A stretch of 16,305 bases of DNA from an uncultured Eubacteriales bacterium (GTDB taxonomy: Bacteria; Bacillota; Clostridia; Oscillospirales; CAG-382): NCBI GenBank assembly GCA_900546385.1, contig URCT01000058.1:1-16305 (forward strand). Direction: 5' to 3'. Positions 1 to 7,688 of this stretch are shown here, in pieces. Each line of letters begins with the position of its first letter. Positions within the stretch are counted from its first letter, which is position 1. A program made the translations under genes and the position numbers. A model generated the notes under the pieces. It made no database searches and had not been told where the DNA came from. It was given only the letters and a program-made list of their open reading frames with translations.

Positions 1-112
1 GGACGGAGTCCCGCGTGCTTTTTGGTTACTTTTTGCACGACGCAAAAAGTGACAATCCGTTCCCTTACAGGGAGCTCCGAAGTTCTGCGAACCTCGAATC
101 AGCGCACAAAGG
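1..112. repeat. REP-like palindromic intergenic repeat (partial at window edge)
   Basis: Non-coding DNA downstream of typA with two hairpins. Arms GTTACTTTTTGC (25-36) and GCAAAAAGTGAC (42-53) pair over 12 positions with one G-T; arms TCCCT (61-65) and AGGGA (69-73) form a small perfect hairpin. The 14-mer ATCAGCGCACAAAG at 98-111 recurs exactly at 13415-13428 and, with one change and inverted, at 8424-8437. This ties the segment to the dispersed repeat family seen elsewhere in the window. It may extend beyond base 1. Confidence 0.55.
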
Positions 113-117
113 CAACA

Positions 118-156
118 AAAGGAGCCGTGAAACCTCGTTTCACGACTCCTTTTTCT
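118..156 (-). terminator. Rho-independent terminator of typA
   Basis: Just after the typA stop (minus strand) lies a hairpin with arms of about 14 bp, GGAGTCGTGAAAC and GTTTCACGGCTCC, a GAG loop and then TTTTGTTG. The arms pair fully on the minus strand with one G-U. The plus strand has its own T run after the stem, so it could also stop plus-strand transcripts, with one mismatch. Confidence 0.85.
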
Positions 157-166
157 GTTAACTCCG

Positions 167-1990
167 TTAACCCTTTAACTTGGCGGCATTCTTCATGCGC
201 TGAACATTCGAAAGCACGGCTTTGCGAAGGCGTATCGACTTCGGTGTGACCTCAATCAGCTCATCATCGTTGATAAACTCAATGGCTTCTTCAAGGCTGA
301 AAATCACCGGCGTAATCAAGCGTAACGCTTCGTCCGCACCGGCCGAACGAATGGCCGTCAAATGCTTCTTCTTGCAGACATTGACGCTGATATCGTCCGT
401 CTTGGGCGATTCGCCGACAATCTGTCCTTCGTATACGTCCTGCGACGGCACAACAAACATCGTGCCGCGGTCTTGGGCATTGAAAATGCCATACGCCGTC
501 GTTTTGCCGGTCTCGTAAGCGACAAGCGAACCCGTCACACGCTTGGGAATCTCACCCTTATACGGCGTGTAGCCGATAAACAGCGCATTGATAATGCCCT
601 CGCCGCGCGTGTCGGTCAAGAACTCGTTGCGGTAGCCGAACAAACCGCGCGTCGGAATATGGAACACCACGTTCATGCGGTCGCCGTGCGGCACCATGTC
701 CTTCATTTCGCCTTTTCTGGCACCAAGCTTTTCGATGACCGAACCCACAAACTCCTGCGGCACTTCGCAGGACACTTCTTCGAGCGGCTCGCTCTTGACG
801 CCGTCAATGTCCTTATACAACACCTTCGGCGCGCTGACCTGGAATTCATAGCCTTCGCGGCGCATGGTCTCGATTAAAATGGAAAGATGCATTTCGCCGC
901 GTCCCATCACGCGGAAGTTTTCACTGGACGTACCGTCCTCCACACGAAGCGAAACATCCTTTAATAGCTCTCTGTACAAGCGGTCGCGCAGATGACGCGA
1001 CGTGCAGAATTTGCCTTCCGTTCCGGCAAACGGCGAATCGTTGACCGAAAAGGTCATTTCAAGCGTCGGCTCGGAGATCTTGACAAACGGAATGGCTTCC
1101 ACCGCAGACGGATCGCAGACCGTGTCTCCGATAGTGATGTTTTCCACACCCGAAAGGCACACAATATCGCCTGCCGTAGCACTGTCCACACTGACACGCT
1201 TCAAGCCGTCAATCGTAAAGAGATTGGCAATCTTGGCGCGGTACGGCTCATGCTGGCCGTGATGATGGCAGACAACCACCTCTTGATTCTTTTTGATGAC
1301 ACCGCGCTCAATGCGGCCGGTGGCAATGCGTCCGACATAGTCGTTATAATCGATGGAGGAAACAAGCATCTGCGTCGGGCCGTCGATATCCACATCGGGT
1401 GCCGGAATGTGATTGATGATGGTTTCAAACAGCGCGGTTAAGTCTTTTTCGTCGCCCTCAGGGCTGAGAGATGCGGTGCCGTTGCGTCCCGAGCAGAACA
1501 CAACCGGACTGTCGAGCTGATCGTCGGTGGCGTTTAACGAAATGAGAAGCTCGAGAACCTCGTCCACCACTTCGTTGACACGAGCACCCGGGCGGTCAAT
1601 CTTGTTGATGACCACCACAACGCGGTGACCAAGCTCCAACGCCTTTTGCAGCACAAAACGCGTCTGCGGCATGGTGCCCTCGAACGCATCCACAAGCAGC
1701 AATACGCCGTTCACCATTTTTAAGATACGTTCGACTTCGCCGCCGAAATCCGCGTGGCCGGGCGTGTCGACAACGTTGATTTTGATGCCCTTGTACACAA
1801 GCGACGTATTCTTTGCCAAAATCGTGATGCCGCGCTCACGTTCCAAATCGTTGTTGTCCATCACGCGGTCGGCAACCACCTGATTTTCACGGAACGTGCC
1901 GCTCTGCTTGAGCATTTCATCCACAAGCGTGGTTTTACCGTGGTCAACGTGTGCGACAATGGCGATATTTCTCAAATCTTCTCTGATCAT
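167..1990 (-). CDS. typA: Ribosome-associated translational GTPase TypA/BipA
   Basis: TypA/BipA is an EF-G-like GTPase that binds the 70S ribosome and supports ribosome assembly and growth under stress. The 607 residues are full length for the family. The G domain carries G1 AHVDHGKT (13-20), G2 RERGITI (51-57), G3 DTPGH (75-79) and G4 NKID (129-132). Beta-barrel domain 2 follows, then the EF-G III- and V-like domains and the TypA-specific C-terminal domain, including GRGEMHLSIL and RGLFGYRNEF. The ATG is preceded by GAGGGAACTGT, a good ribosome binding site, and by an extended -10 promoter about 35 bp upstream. It is transcribed alone, divergent from azlCD, and ends at its own terminator. 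Codon use favours CTT, TTG and CTC for leucine. Identity is firm; the exact role in this organism is taken from the family. Confidence 0.97.
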   Translation of the reverse strand: MIREDLRNIAIVAHVDHGKTTLVDEMLKQSGTFRENQVVADRVMDNNDLERERGITILAKNTSLVYKGIKINVVDTPGHADFGGEVERILKMVNGVLLLVDAFEGTMPQTRFVLQKALELGHRVVVVINKIDRPGARVNEVVDEVLELLISLNATDDQLDSPVVFCSGRNGTASLSPEGDEKDLTALFETIINHIPAPDVDIDGPTQMLVSSIDYNDYVGRIATGRIERGVIKKNQEVVVCHHHGQHEPYRAKIANLFTIDGLKRVSVDSATAGDIVCLSGVENITIGDTVCDPSAVEAIPFVKISEPTLEMTFSVNDSPFAGTEGKFCTSRHLRDRLYRELLKDVSLRVEDGTSSENFRVMGRGEMHLSILIETMRREGYEFQVSAPKVLYKDIDGVKSEPLEEVSCEVPQEFVGSVIEKLGARKGEMKDMVPHGDRMNVVFHIPTRGLFGYRNEFLTDTRGEGIINALFIGYTPYKGEIPKRVTGSLVAYETGKTTAYGIFNAQDRGTMFVVPSQDVYEGQIVGESPKTDDISVNVCKKKHLTAIRSAGADEALRLITPVIFSLEEAIEFINDDELIEVTPKSIRLRKAVLSNVQRMKNAAKLKG

Positions 1991-2017
1991 ACAGTTCCCT
2001 CTTTAATTTCTTTATGA

Positions 2018-2060
2018 AAACACTTTATTTTATCACATCTGACAAAAAATGACGCAGCAA
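2018..2060 (-). promoter_or_regulatory. Probable typA promoter (extended -10)
   Basis: The minus strand reads TGATAAAAT, an extended -10 with TAAAAT at 2032-2027. A weak -35, GCGTCA (2055-2050), lies 17 bp upstream. Transcription would begin near 2020, about 30 bases before the typA ATG. The -35 falls inside the inverted repeat at 2044-2095. Confidence 0.5.
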
Positions 2061-2095
2061 TTTGTGATTGTTTACCAAACAGCGCGTCATTTTTT
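2044..2095. promoter_or_regulatory. 12-bp inverted repeat between divergent typA and azlC
   Basis: Perfect arms AAAAAATGACGC (2044-2055) and GCGTCATTTTTT (2084-2095) are separated by 28 bp. Each side would give a hairpin with a T run, so it may insulate the two divergent units. Because the typA -35 lies in one arm it could instead be an operator. No gene ends here, so an ordinary terminator role is not obvious. Confidence 0.5.
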
Positions 2096-2229
2096 ACAAT
2101 ATATTCGATTTTTACCGTCTGCCGCTGCAAGTTCCGCACGTGTTTACGCTTTTTTCGCGGAAAACAAGCGGAAAAAGTCATAAATGCGTGCTAAACTACG
2201 GATATTCCTCTGGGAAAAGGACGGTTCTT

Positions 2230-2955
2230 ATGGCAAAAAGCAAGCTTGCGGCTCTCAAAGCCGCCTTTCCGGCAACCGTGCCGATTTTGGCCGGATTTCT
2301 CTTTTTGGGCATGACGTACGGAATTTATGCGCACACACTCGGCTTCAATTTTCTGTATCCGCTTTTGATGAGCTTAACGATTTTCGCCGGAAGCATGGAG
2401 TTCGTCACGGTCAATATGCTTTTGGGCGCATTCGACCCGTTTTCTGCGTTTCTCATGGCTCTGATGATCAACGCCCGTCACTTGTTTTACGGCATTGCCA
2501 TGCTTGACAAATTCAAAGGCACGGGTCTTAAGAAACTCTATTTGATTTTCGGTATGTGCGACGAGACCTTTTCGATAAACTGCACCGCCGACATTCCGGA
2601 AAACGTTGACAAAGGCGATTATATGCTGTTCGTAACGCTCTTGAACCAGCTGTATTGGGTAACCGGTGCGACGCTCGGCGGCCTTTTCGGCTCGCTTCTC
2701 ACCTTCAATACCACCGGCCTTGACTTTGTCATGACCGCTATGTTTACCGTTATTTTCACCGAGCAATGGATGAAGGACAAGAACCATCTTCCGGCACTTG
2801 CCGGGCTTGCATTGCCGCTTATCTGCCTTGTGCTTTTCGGCAAAGATAGCTTCATTCTGCCGTCGATGCTTGCCATTCTTGCATTTTTAACGCTTATGCG
2901 CCGGGCACTTGACCCCGATAGCCGTAAAGTGTCGAAAGGAGTACCGAAACAATGA
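2230..2955 (+). CDS. azlC: Branched-chain amino acid exporter large subunit, AzlC family
   Basis: AzlC with AzlD forms an inner-membrane exporter of branched-chain amino acids; in Bacillus subtilis azlCD confers 4-azaleucine resistance. The 241-residue product is largely hydrophobic, with several membrane segments from about residue 15 to 230. It has the family's NARHLFYG (81-88) and CDETF (110-114) motifs. An ATG-initiated frame opens earlier, at 2068, but the start at 2230 is chosen because GGGAAAAGGA lies just upstream, the protein then has normal AzlC length, and the extra 54 residues look like translated leader. The stop overlaps the azlD start as ATGA, which indicates translational coupling. 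No clear consensus promoter is visible in 2096-2229; a weak TGCTAAACT lies near 2190. Confidence in the family is high; the substrate is inferred. Confidence 0.92.
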   Translation: MAKSKLAALKAAFPATVPILAGFLFLGMTYGIYAHTLGFNFLYPLLMSLTIFAGSMEFVTVNMLLGAFDPFSAFLMALMINARHLFYGIAMLDKFKGTGLKKLYLIFGMCDETFSINCTADIPENVDKGDYMLFVTLLNQLYWVTGATLGGLFGSLLTFNTTGLDFVMTAMFTVIFTEQWMKDKNHLPALAGLALPLICLVLFGKDSFILPSMLAILAFLTLMRRALDPDSRKVSKGVPKQ

Positions 2956-3281
2956 CCGTTACCCAACAGATTCTCACGGTAGCCGCCGTCGTATGCGGCA
3001 CGCTTGCCACTCGCTTCCTGCCGTTTTTGGTATTCCCGGTCGGAAAGCCGACGCCGAAATACATCACCTATCTCGGACGCGTTCTGCCGGGCGCGGTGTT
3101 CGGAATGCTTGTCATCTACTGCTTAAAGGGCGTGGACGTGTTCACGGGCAGTCATGGGCTTCCCGAGCTTATCGCCATTGCGGCAGTCGTTGGATTACAC
3201 CTTTGGAAAAAGCAGATGTTGCTCTCCATTGCCGGCGGAACGGTGCTGTATATGCTGCTGGTGCAGTTTGTGTTTGTGTAA
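2952..3281 (+). CDS. azlD: Branched-chain amino acid exporter small subunit, AzlD family
   Basis: This is the small partner of AzlC, 109 residues, with about four hydrophobic segments and no long soluble part. The N-terminal region contains TRFLPFLVFP (17-26), followed by a PKYITYLGRVLPGAVFGML stretch, as is usual in AzlD/DUF type 2 transport proteins. The ATG overlaps the azlC stop by four bases, so the two subunits are likely made in fixed ratio. A strong terminator follows 18 bases after the stop and closes the two-gene operon. Assignment rests on size, hydrophobicity, these motifs and the azlC context. Confidence 0.9.
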   Translation: MTVTQQILTVAAVVCGTLATRFLPFLVFPVGKPTPKYITYLGRVLPGAVFGMLVIYCLKGVDVFTGSHGLPELIAIAAVVGLHLWKKQMLLSIAGGTVLYMLLVQFVFV

Positions 3282-3298
3282 TCCAATTCCGGAATATT

Positions 3299-3339
3299 AA
3301 AAATCGCACGGATCGACAGTTCGGTTCGTGCGATTTTTT
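3299..3339. terminator. Bidirectional terminator between azlD and the phage-type operon
   Basis: Arms AATCGCACGGATCGA (3302-3316) and TCGGTTCGTGCGATT (3321-3335) pair over 15 bp with two wobble pairs around a CAGT loop. A T run follows on the plus strand (3334-3339), and the flanking A run gives TTTTTAATA on the minus strand. It serves azlCD on plus and lies in the right place to end the convergent virion-gene operon on minus. Confidence 0.88.
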
Positions 3340-3341
3340 AT

Positions 3342-3383
3342 TTACCGTATATTCGCTAATTTAATTACCGTATATTCGCTAAT
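3342..3383. repeat. 19-bp direct repeat at the edge of the phage-type cassette
   Basis: TTACCGTATATTCGCTAAT occurs at 3342-3360 and again at 3365-3383, 23 bp apart, with no mismatch. The inner copy is the last five codons and stop (LANIR, TAA) of the 185-residue gene; the outer copy is non-coding, next to the terminator. It may be a short tandem duplication or a trace of an integration junction. I found no third copy near 13080-14100. Confidence 0.85.
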
Positions 3384-3922
3384 CTCTTTTTCAACTCCGC
3401 CCGGTAACTGTTTTTGTAGCTTTCGACCTTCGCGGCAATCGCCTTGTCTGCCTGCTCCAAAAAACGCTTGCCTTGGCCGCTTGAAGCGTCGATGCCGTTG
3501 TTGAGCAGCCATTCGACAACGCTTTCACGCGCTTTTTCGGCCGAAGCGATCTTGCGATTCAGTTCTTCGCCGAGCTCCTGCACCACAGCAAGCTGATCGG
3601 TGCGCTTGTTGCGTCGCGTCACATATTTTTTCTGCGTGCCGGAAGCGGCTTTGCCCGTGCCGAGCACACGGTCGGCATAACCGGTCGTGTTGACGGCGCT
3701 TTCCGGTATACCGAGTCTTTCGGCGTTTCCTTTGTTATACGCCGTGCTGACGCGGTCGATCCAGGCACGCTGTTCAGACGTGTCAAGTCCCAATTCCTTG
3801 CGCGATTTTGCAATCTCCGCCGAACGGGCGATTTCGCTTTCGTAAACCTCTTTGTTTCCGGCGCGGATCTTGCTCAAACGCTCCTCGGCCGGAAGAGACG
3901 CATAGTTCCATTTAGATGCCAT
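3365..3922 (-). CDS. Helical phage-type protein of unknown function, last gene of the virion cassette
   Basis: A soluble, charged 185-residue protein that is mostly helical by appearance, with no membrane segment or signal peptide. The N-terminal half has a motif style (LPAEERLSKIRAGN, then YESEIARS and W-I-D-R-V) that I associate with minor virion proteins of clostridial phages, but I cannot name a family. Residues 110-185 look like a long amphipathic helix or coiled coil. The ATG follows AAAGGAATTTGT, a clear ribosome binding site, 18 bases after the tail hub gene. In P22 the genes after the hub encode needle and ejection proteins, so such a role is possible by position only. The stop region is duplicated just downstream. 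Confidence 0.6.
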   Translation of the reverse strand: MASKWNYASLPAEERLSKIRAGNKEVYESEIARSAEIAKSRKELGLDTSEQRAWIDRVSTAYNKGNAERLGIPESAVNTTGYADRVLGTGKAASGTQKKYVTRRNKRTDQLAVVQELGEELNRKIASAEKARESVVEWLLNNGIDASSGQGKRFLEQADKAIAAKVESYKNSYRAELKKRLANIR

Positions 3923-3940
3923 ACAAATTCCTTTCTGTTC

Positions 3941-5737
3941 CTATCGCTGTTTTTTCATGGTGCGGTAATCCGCACGCAGATTCATAAAGCCCACATTTGC
4001 CGCATCTCCGGAAAGAACAAACCGAAAGCGGTTCTGCACCTGATGCGGAAGAGTCACGCAAATGCGTGCAAAGCCGTCCTTCTGCGGCGCAACCGGCACC
4101 ACCGCCCGAAAATACCGCTCACCGTCGGCATAGAACAAAAGATGGATGACCGTCTTGCGCGAAAGCTTGCATTCCGCAGAAAACCGGCAAAGCGCCTTGC
4201 GCACGTGCGGCAAGCCGAGATCCATACCGCCCGAATCGAGCACAAACGGCACGCTTCCGCGTCCTTCAGCCGCGCGCACCAAAAGCTTGCAGCCGCTTTC
4301 CGTCTCCTTCCATGCCGCAAGCGTTTCACCGCACACGCAAAAGCGTCCGCCGTCCAGCCCGTCAAACTCCGTCCAAACAAGCTTCTTTTCGGCCTTGCCC
4401 GGGTCGGAACCGGCATAATCCGCCGCGCCAAAATCCCACACAAAGGCCGCATCTCCCATGCAGAGCAAATATTTGCGGTCATACACGCACGCGCTTGCCG
4501 CCAAACGCTTTGCCGCACTTTGTGAAAAAAAGCCCTTGCCGCCGTCCGAATCGGTGATGTTGTGCGAAAGCGGCACAAGGTTCATGCGGTCAAAAAGAGC
4601 CACGCTGTCCACCAAATACACGCCGTGCGTGCTGCTTGCAAACACCGTGCGGTTTCCGGCAAGCGCCACGCTTTCGGGCATATCGCACCCGATGCCGGTA
4701 TGAATGGCTTTGGTGGAAAAATAGCCGCCGCCCTCCGCCTGATATTGATAGCTCATGCGGCTCACCGAGCAATCGGTGAAAATAAGAAGGTCGCCGCTTT
4801 GCTTGGAAAACGCCGTGATGCCGCCCGCGCTTTCGCCGAGCGAGCCGCCTTCGCCCTCATAAAAGGCAAGCGGCTCTCCGAGCGCACTCATGTAATACAC
4901 GCCGCTTTCATCCGGATTACCGGCCAAAAACACCCGTGTGCCCGTGACAGTTCCGCCGCCGAAGGCCACACCGACCGTGCATTTTGCAAGCGTATCGCCG
5001 CTTTTCGCCGCAGACGCCGTGGAATAATAGCAAAGCTTCACCGAATTTTCCTTGGTTTGCTTCAGCGTTTTGAAGCTGAACCGCGTCTCCTCGACGGTAA
5101 GCTCTTCTTCCTCCACCAAACGATTCTCAAAATACACGTCAAAATGGCGTGTTTTGTCCATATCCGCCGGAAATCGGTAGCCATACGAGCCATTGACCTG
5201 CCGTTCGCTCTCAAAGGTGACCGCAACATACGGCGCAAGCAAATTCGGCTTGAAACCCGAAACCTGGTTGCCGCTTGTCGAAGTGCTTTGCCGCCCTTCG
5301 GCGTATAACGGCGCATACGGATACACCTCTTTGGCCGCCAAGGTGCGGTCAACGCAGTATATATGGCCGCCGCAGTACAGATACAGCTTCCCGGCAAATT
5401 CCACCGGCACGCTCTTTTGGTCGGGCAGACCGCGAAGTATCGCCACCGCCGCCGCATTTTGGAATGTATACAACACAGTGCCGATATGCAGTAAAACCAC
5501 GCCGCAGAATTCCTTTGCCATATGCCGAACACCGGGCAGCGTTTCGCCGATTTCGGCAAACGCCGGCCGCGAGGTGATAATGCCGCCCGACAGCCACAAA
5601 TTCTGCGCCCGGTCGCTTTTTTCGCCGTTCGAAAGTCCCTGCGCGCCATAATCCACACCGCCGTCGGCACTGTACAGCAGAAGTGAGCGCGTGCCGGAAG
5701 CGGATACGGTCGGCGGCGTATGAAAGACGTATCCCAT
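3941..5737 (-). CDS. Podovirus tail hub / packaged-DNA stabilization-like protein
   Basis: A 598-residue beta-rich protein without membrane segments. TRVFLAGNP (267-275) followed by VYYMSALGEP, and ITAFSKQSGDLLIF (307-320), are the pattern seen in short-tail hub/nozzle proteins (P22 gp10-like, T7 gp12-like), where 'RVFxxGNP ... S' and 'ITAFxKxxDxLxxF' recur in a beta-propeller. Such a protein would sit below the adaptor ring and help hold packaged DNA in the capsid. The ATG at 5737 follows AGGTGAGCGT and lies four bases after the preceding stop, so the two are coupled. Order after portal, coat and adaptor matches P22. Assignment is by motif memory and gene order, not by a search; a general virion beta-propeller is the alternative. 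Confidence 0.6.
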   Translation of the reverse strand: MGYVFHTPPTVSASGTRSLLLYSADGGVDYGAQGLSNGEKSDRAQNLWLSGGIITSRPAFAEIGETLPGVRHMAKEFCGVVLLHIGTVLYTFQNAAAVAILRGLPDQKSVPVEFAGKLYLYCGGHIYCVDRTLAAKEVYPYAPLYAEGRQSTSTSGNQVSGFKPNLLAPYVAVTFESERQVNGSYGYRFPADMDKTRHFDVYFENRLVEEEELTVEETRFSFKTLKQTKENSVKLCYYSTASAAKSGDTLAKCTVGVAFGGGTVTGTRVFLAGNPDESGVYYMSALGEPLAFYEGEGGSLGESAGGITAFSKQSGDLLIFTDCSVSRMSYQYQAEGGGYFSTKAIHTGIGCDMPESVALAGNRTVFASSTHGVYLVDSVALFDRMNLVPLSHNITDSDGGKGFFSQSAAKRLAASACVYDRKYLLCMGDAAFVWDFGAADYAGSDPGKAEKKLVWTEFDGLDGGRFCVCGETLAAWKETESGCKLLVRAAEGRGSVPFVLDSGGMDLGLPHVRKALCRFSAECKLSRKTVIHLLFYADGERYFRAVVPVAPQKDGFARICVTLPHQVQNRFRFVLSGDAANVGFMNLRADYRTMKKQR

Positions 5738-5741
5738 ACGC

Positions 5742-6383
5742 TCACCTGCCCATCCGGCACAGCTTTTGCTTCAAGCCCGAAAGCCCTGCAAAAAACGTGT
5801 TGCGGCCTTTTTTGGGCGGCACGGCGTTGTAGAGATTGTACGCAAGGTCGCGGTAGTCGTATACCAACCGCGCATAGCGGTCGCCCTCCTCTTGCGGACA
5901 TAGTTCCGCCGCTGTCAGATATACAAGCGCGTCGCACGTCACATCCGGCAGTCCGACCGGTGCGTCAAGTGCCGTCGTTTCGTCAAAGCCGTTCGGCGCG
6001 GACGCATACACCAAAACCGCTTTTTCGCCAACCGCCGCCTCCGGGCAATACAGCCTTCCGTCCCGCACGGTAAAACGCTCACAGCCGACCGCTTCTCCGC
6101 CGACAGAAAGCGTATGCACCGCAAAAAAATCCTCCGGCAGCGCAAGAAATGCACACGCGGCCGTCGGCTCTTGTTCAAAGCTTGCGCTCACCGTTTTGGC
6201 AACAAGCGGAAAGCTTAAGCACACGCGCCGCAGGCAGCGGTTGAGCGTCTGCAAAAAGCTTGTTTCGGCGTCTGCCGCCGTGCCGAGATAAACCGACACG
6301 CGTTTTCCGTCAACCGAATAGGCACCGAGTGCTTTATACACGGCCTCTTTTAGGGCTTCGAAGGTGTAGCTCTGTCTGTTCAC
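5742..6383 (-). CDS. Head-tail adaptor-like protein (gp4/gp11-type)
   Basis: 213 residues. Helices at both ends flank a beta region, with LPEDFFAV (82-89) and a later GLPDVTCDALVYLTAAEL segment (144-161). This layout, 'LPxDxxxV ... LPxxxxxALxYxxAAxL', is typical of short-tail phage adaptor proteins that bind below the portal. The start is GTG at 6383, supported by AAAGGAGG seven bases upstream. It lies directly before the tail hub gene, as in P22-like and T7-like gene orders. No catalytic motif is seen. Placement strongly supports a connector role; the precise family is uncertain. Confidence 0.55.
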   Translation of the reverse strand: MNRQSYTFEALKEAVYKALGAYSVDGKRVSVYLGTAADAETSFLQTLNRCLRRVCLSFPLVAKTVSASFEQEPTAACAFLALPEDFFAVHTLSVGGEAVGCERFTVRDGRLYCPEAAVGEKAVLVYASAPNGFDETTALDAPVGLPDVTCDALVYLTAAELCPQEEGDRYARLVYDYRDLAYNLYNAVPPKKGRNTFFAGLSGLKQKLCRMGR

Positions 6384-6408
6384 CGTTGTTCCTCCTTTCG
6401 TTTTGCGT

Positions 6409-6435
6409 GCGGACAGAGAAAAGCTCTCTGTCCGC
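6409..6435. other. Intergenic hairpin within the virion operon
   Basis: Perfect 10-bp arms GCGGACAGAG (6409-6418) and CTCTGTCCGC (6426-6435) with a 7-base loop lie just upstream of the adaptor gene's ribosome binding site. No T run follows on the minus strand, so it is not an obvious terminator. It could be an RNA processing or stability element separating head from tail gene expression. Confidence 0.7.
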
Positions 6436-6452
6436 TGTGATGGATCCGGTCC

Positions 6453-6704
6453 TTACAGAAGCTTGCAGAACAGCAAGCGCACATCGGCTTCCTCTGCCTT
6501 CACAAAGAACGTTCCGCAAAGCCGGACGCTTGTTCCCGAAGCAAGTACAAACGCGTCCGCGTCGGAAACGCTCTCGTTTGCTTTGATCAGCACATCCGCG
6601 CCTTTTGCAAACACCGTCGCTTCAAGGCCGGCCGTATCCACCTTCACCGCTTTTCCGGCAAGCGTGATGGCCGCGGTTTTCACCGGAATTCTCTCGTAAT
6701 ACAT
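6453..6704 (-). CDS. Small beta-type virion protein downstream of the major capsid gene
   Basis: 83 residues with alternating hydrophobic beta-strand character (ITLAGKAVKV, VLIKANESV, FVLASGTSVRL, GTFFVKAEEADV) and no membrane segment. Similar small 'V-KA ... L-x-x-G-x-S-V' proteins sit beside capsid genes in many phages and may decorate or join the head, but I do not recognise a named family. The ATG follows GAGGTGAAAGCG; the ribosome binding site lies at the stop of the major capsid gene, so translation is coupled. Role in the head is inferred from position. Confidence 0.6.
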   Translation of the reverse strand: MYYERIPVKTAAITLAGKAVKVDTAGLEATVFAKGADVLIKANESVSDADAFVLASGTSVRLCGTFFVKAEEADVRLLFCKLL

Positions 6705-6717
6705 TCGCTTTCACCTC

Positions 6718-7644
6718 TTACGCCGGATTGGAGAAAATGATCGGACGTGCGTCGCCAAAGCCGAATGCAAAGTCCACATAGCCGATATAATCGGTGATGA
6801 GCGGATTATCCTGCGGCGAAACCAGCACGGTAGGCTTGGTGATATACACAAGCTTTAACACCTCGGAAAGCATAAGCGAATCCGCCACCGCCCACTGCTT
6901 GCCGGTAAAGCCGCATTCGCCGCCGCCGACAACCAAATATTTCATGCCGTAAACGGGATTGGCCGCATTTTCGGGCGCATTCGCATCGGGATTGGCCGTC
7001 GGGCAGAGCTTGGCGTTCGGGCCGCAGATTTCACGCGCCTTGGCTTCAAGCTCCGGACTGACAAGCAGTAAATCGAGATTGCAGGAGAACGGCAGACCGT
7101 CCGGCGTGACAAAGCGCGAAGCGCGGCTTTGCGCCTCGGTAATGGCCGAAACCGAAAGGTTGGCTTTCATCAGATTCGAAAACGTGCCGCTGTCGCTGTC
7201 GCGGCTTATCGGGTGCGCCTCACTTGCCCACGGCACACCGTCCGCGCCCTTATTTTTTGCGTCAAACGCACCGCCGAACAGACGGTAGAATTCGTTTAAC
7301 ACCGTCATGTAGGCGCTGTCGGCAAGACGCGTGCCGATCTTTTTGGCTTCGCCGGAATAGTCGAGCTTTGCTTTTTTGTAGCTGACCGTCACGCGCAATG
7401 CGTGTTCCTTAGGCGTAATGGTGGTGATGAAGGTGCGCTTGGAATCGGCACTTGCCACAGCAGTGCCGTCGTAAACCGGCAGCTCACCGTAGCCGCCGAT
7501 GCCCTCCAAACGGTAATCGATGTCGTCGCGGCAGACCACATCGGTCACGCGGTCGATGACATCCAGCCGTTTGGCATAGCGTAAATCAAAGCGTTTTTTG
7601 ACAAGCGGATATAAGTCGTTGTGCCAGGTGTAAATATCGTTCAT
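6718..7644 (-). CDS. Major capsid (coat) protein
   Basis: 308 residues with the features of an HK97-fold coat protein. The N-terminal part (about 10-75) gives arm-like elements. A central helix-rich region includes an LNEFYRLFGGAFDAKN segment. The C-terminal core has WAVADSLMLSEVLKLVYITK followed by DYIGYVDFAFGFGDARPIIF, a pattern common in phage coat proteins. It lies after the scaffold and decoration-like genes, as expected. No protease domain or neighbouring protease is seen, which fits a scaffold-dependent head as in P22. The ATG follows AAAGGATTTATACGACT. Family assignment is by pattern and context; which coat family it belongs to is open. Confidence 0.75.
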   Translation of the reverse strand: MNDIYTWHNDLYPLVKKRFDLRYAKRLDVIDRVTDVVCRDDIDYRLEGIGGYGELPVYDGTAVASADSKRTFITTITPKEHALRVTVSYKKAKLDYSGEAKKIGTRLADSAYMTVLNEFYRLFGGAFDAKNKGADGVPWASEAHPISRDSDSGTFSNLMKANLSVSAITEAQSRASRFVTPDGLPFSCNLDLLLVSPELEAKAREICGPNAKLCPTANPDANAPENAANPVYGMKYLVVGGGECGFTGKQWAVADSLMLSEVLKLVYITKPTVLVSPQDNPLITDYIGYVDFAFGFGDARPIIFSNPA

Positions 7645-7688
7645 AGTCGTATAAATCCTTTCTTACGTATGGTTTCGGTTTGAGAAGC

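Noticed and set aside
362..1441. Plus-strand open frames of 150-170 codons opposite typA
   Set aside because: They are antisense to a complete, highly conserved gene, lack ribosome binding sites and have compositions expected of shadow frames.
2068..2229. N-terminal extension of AzlC
   Set aside because: The extra 54 codons have no ribosome binding site at their start, start inside the inverted-repeat hairpin and are not AzlC-like.
4562..5308. 248-codon plus-strand frame opposite the tail hub gene
   Set aside because: Arg/Ala/His-rich shadow of the minus-strand coding frame; no ribosome binding site and no recognisable motif.
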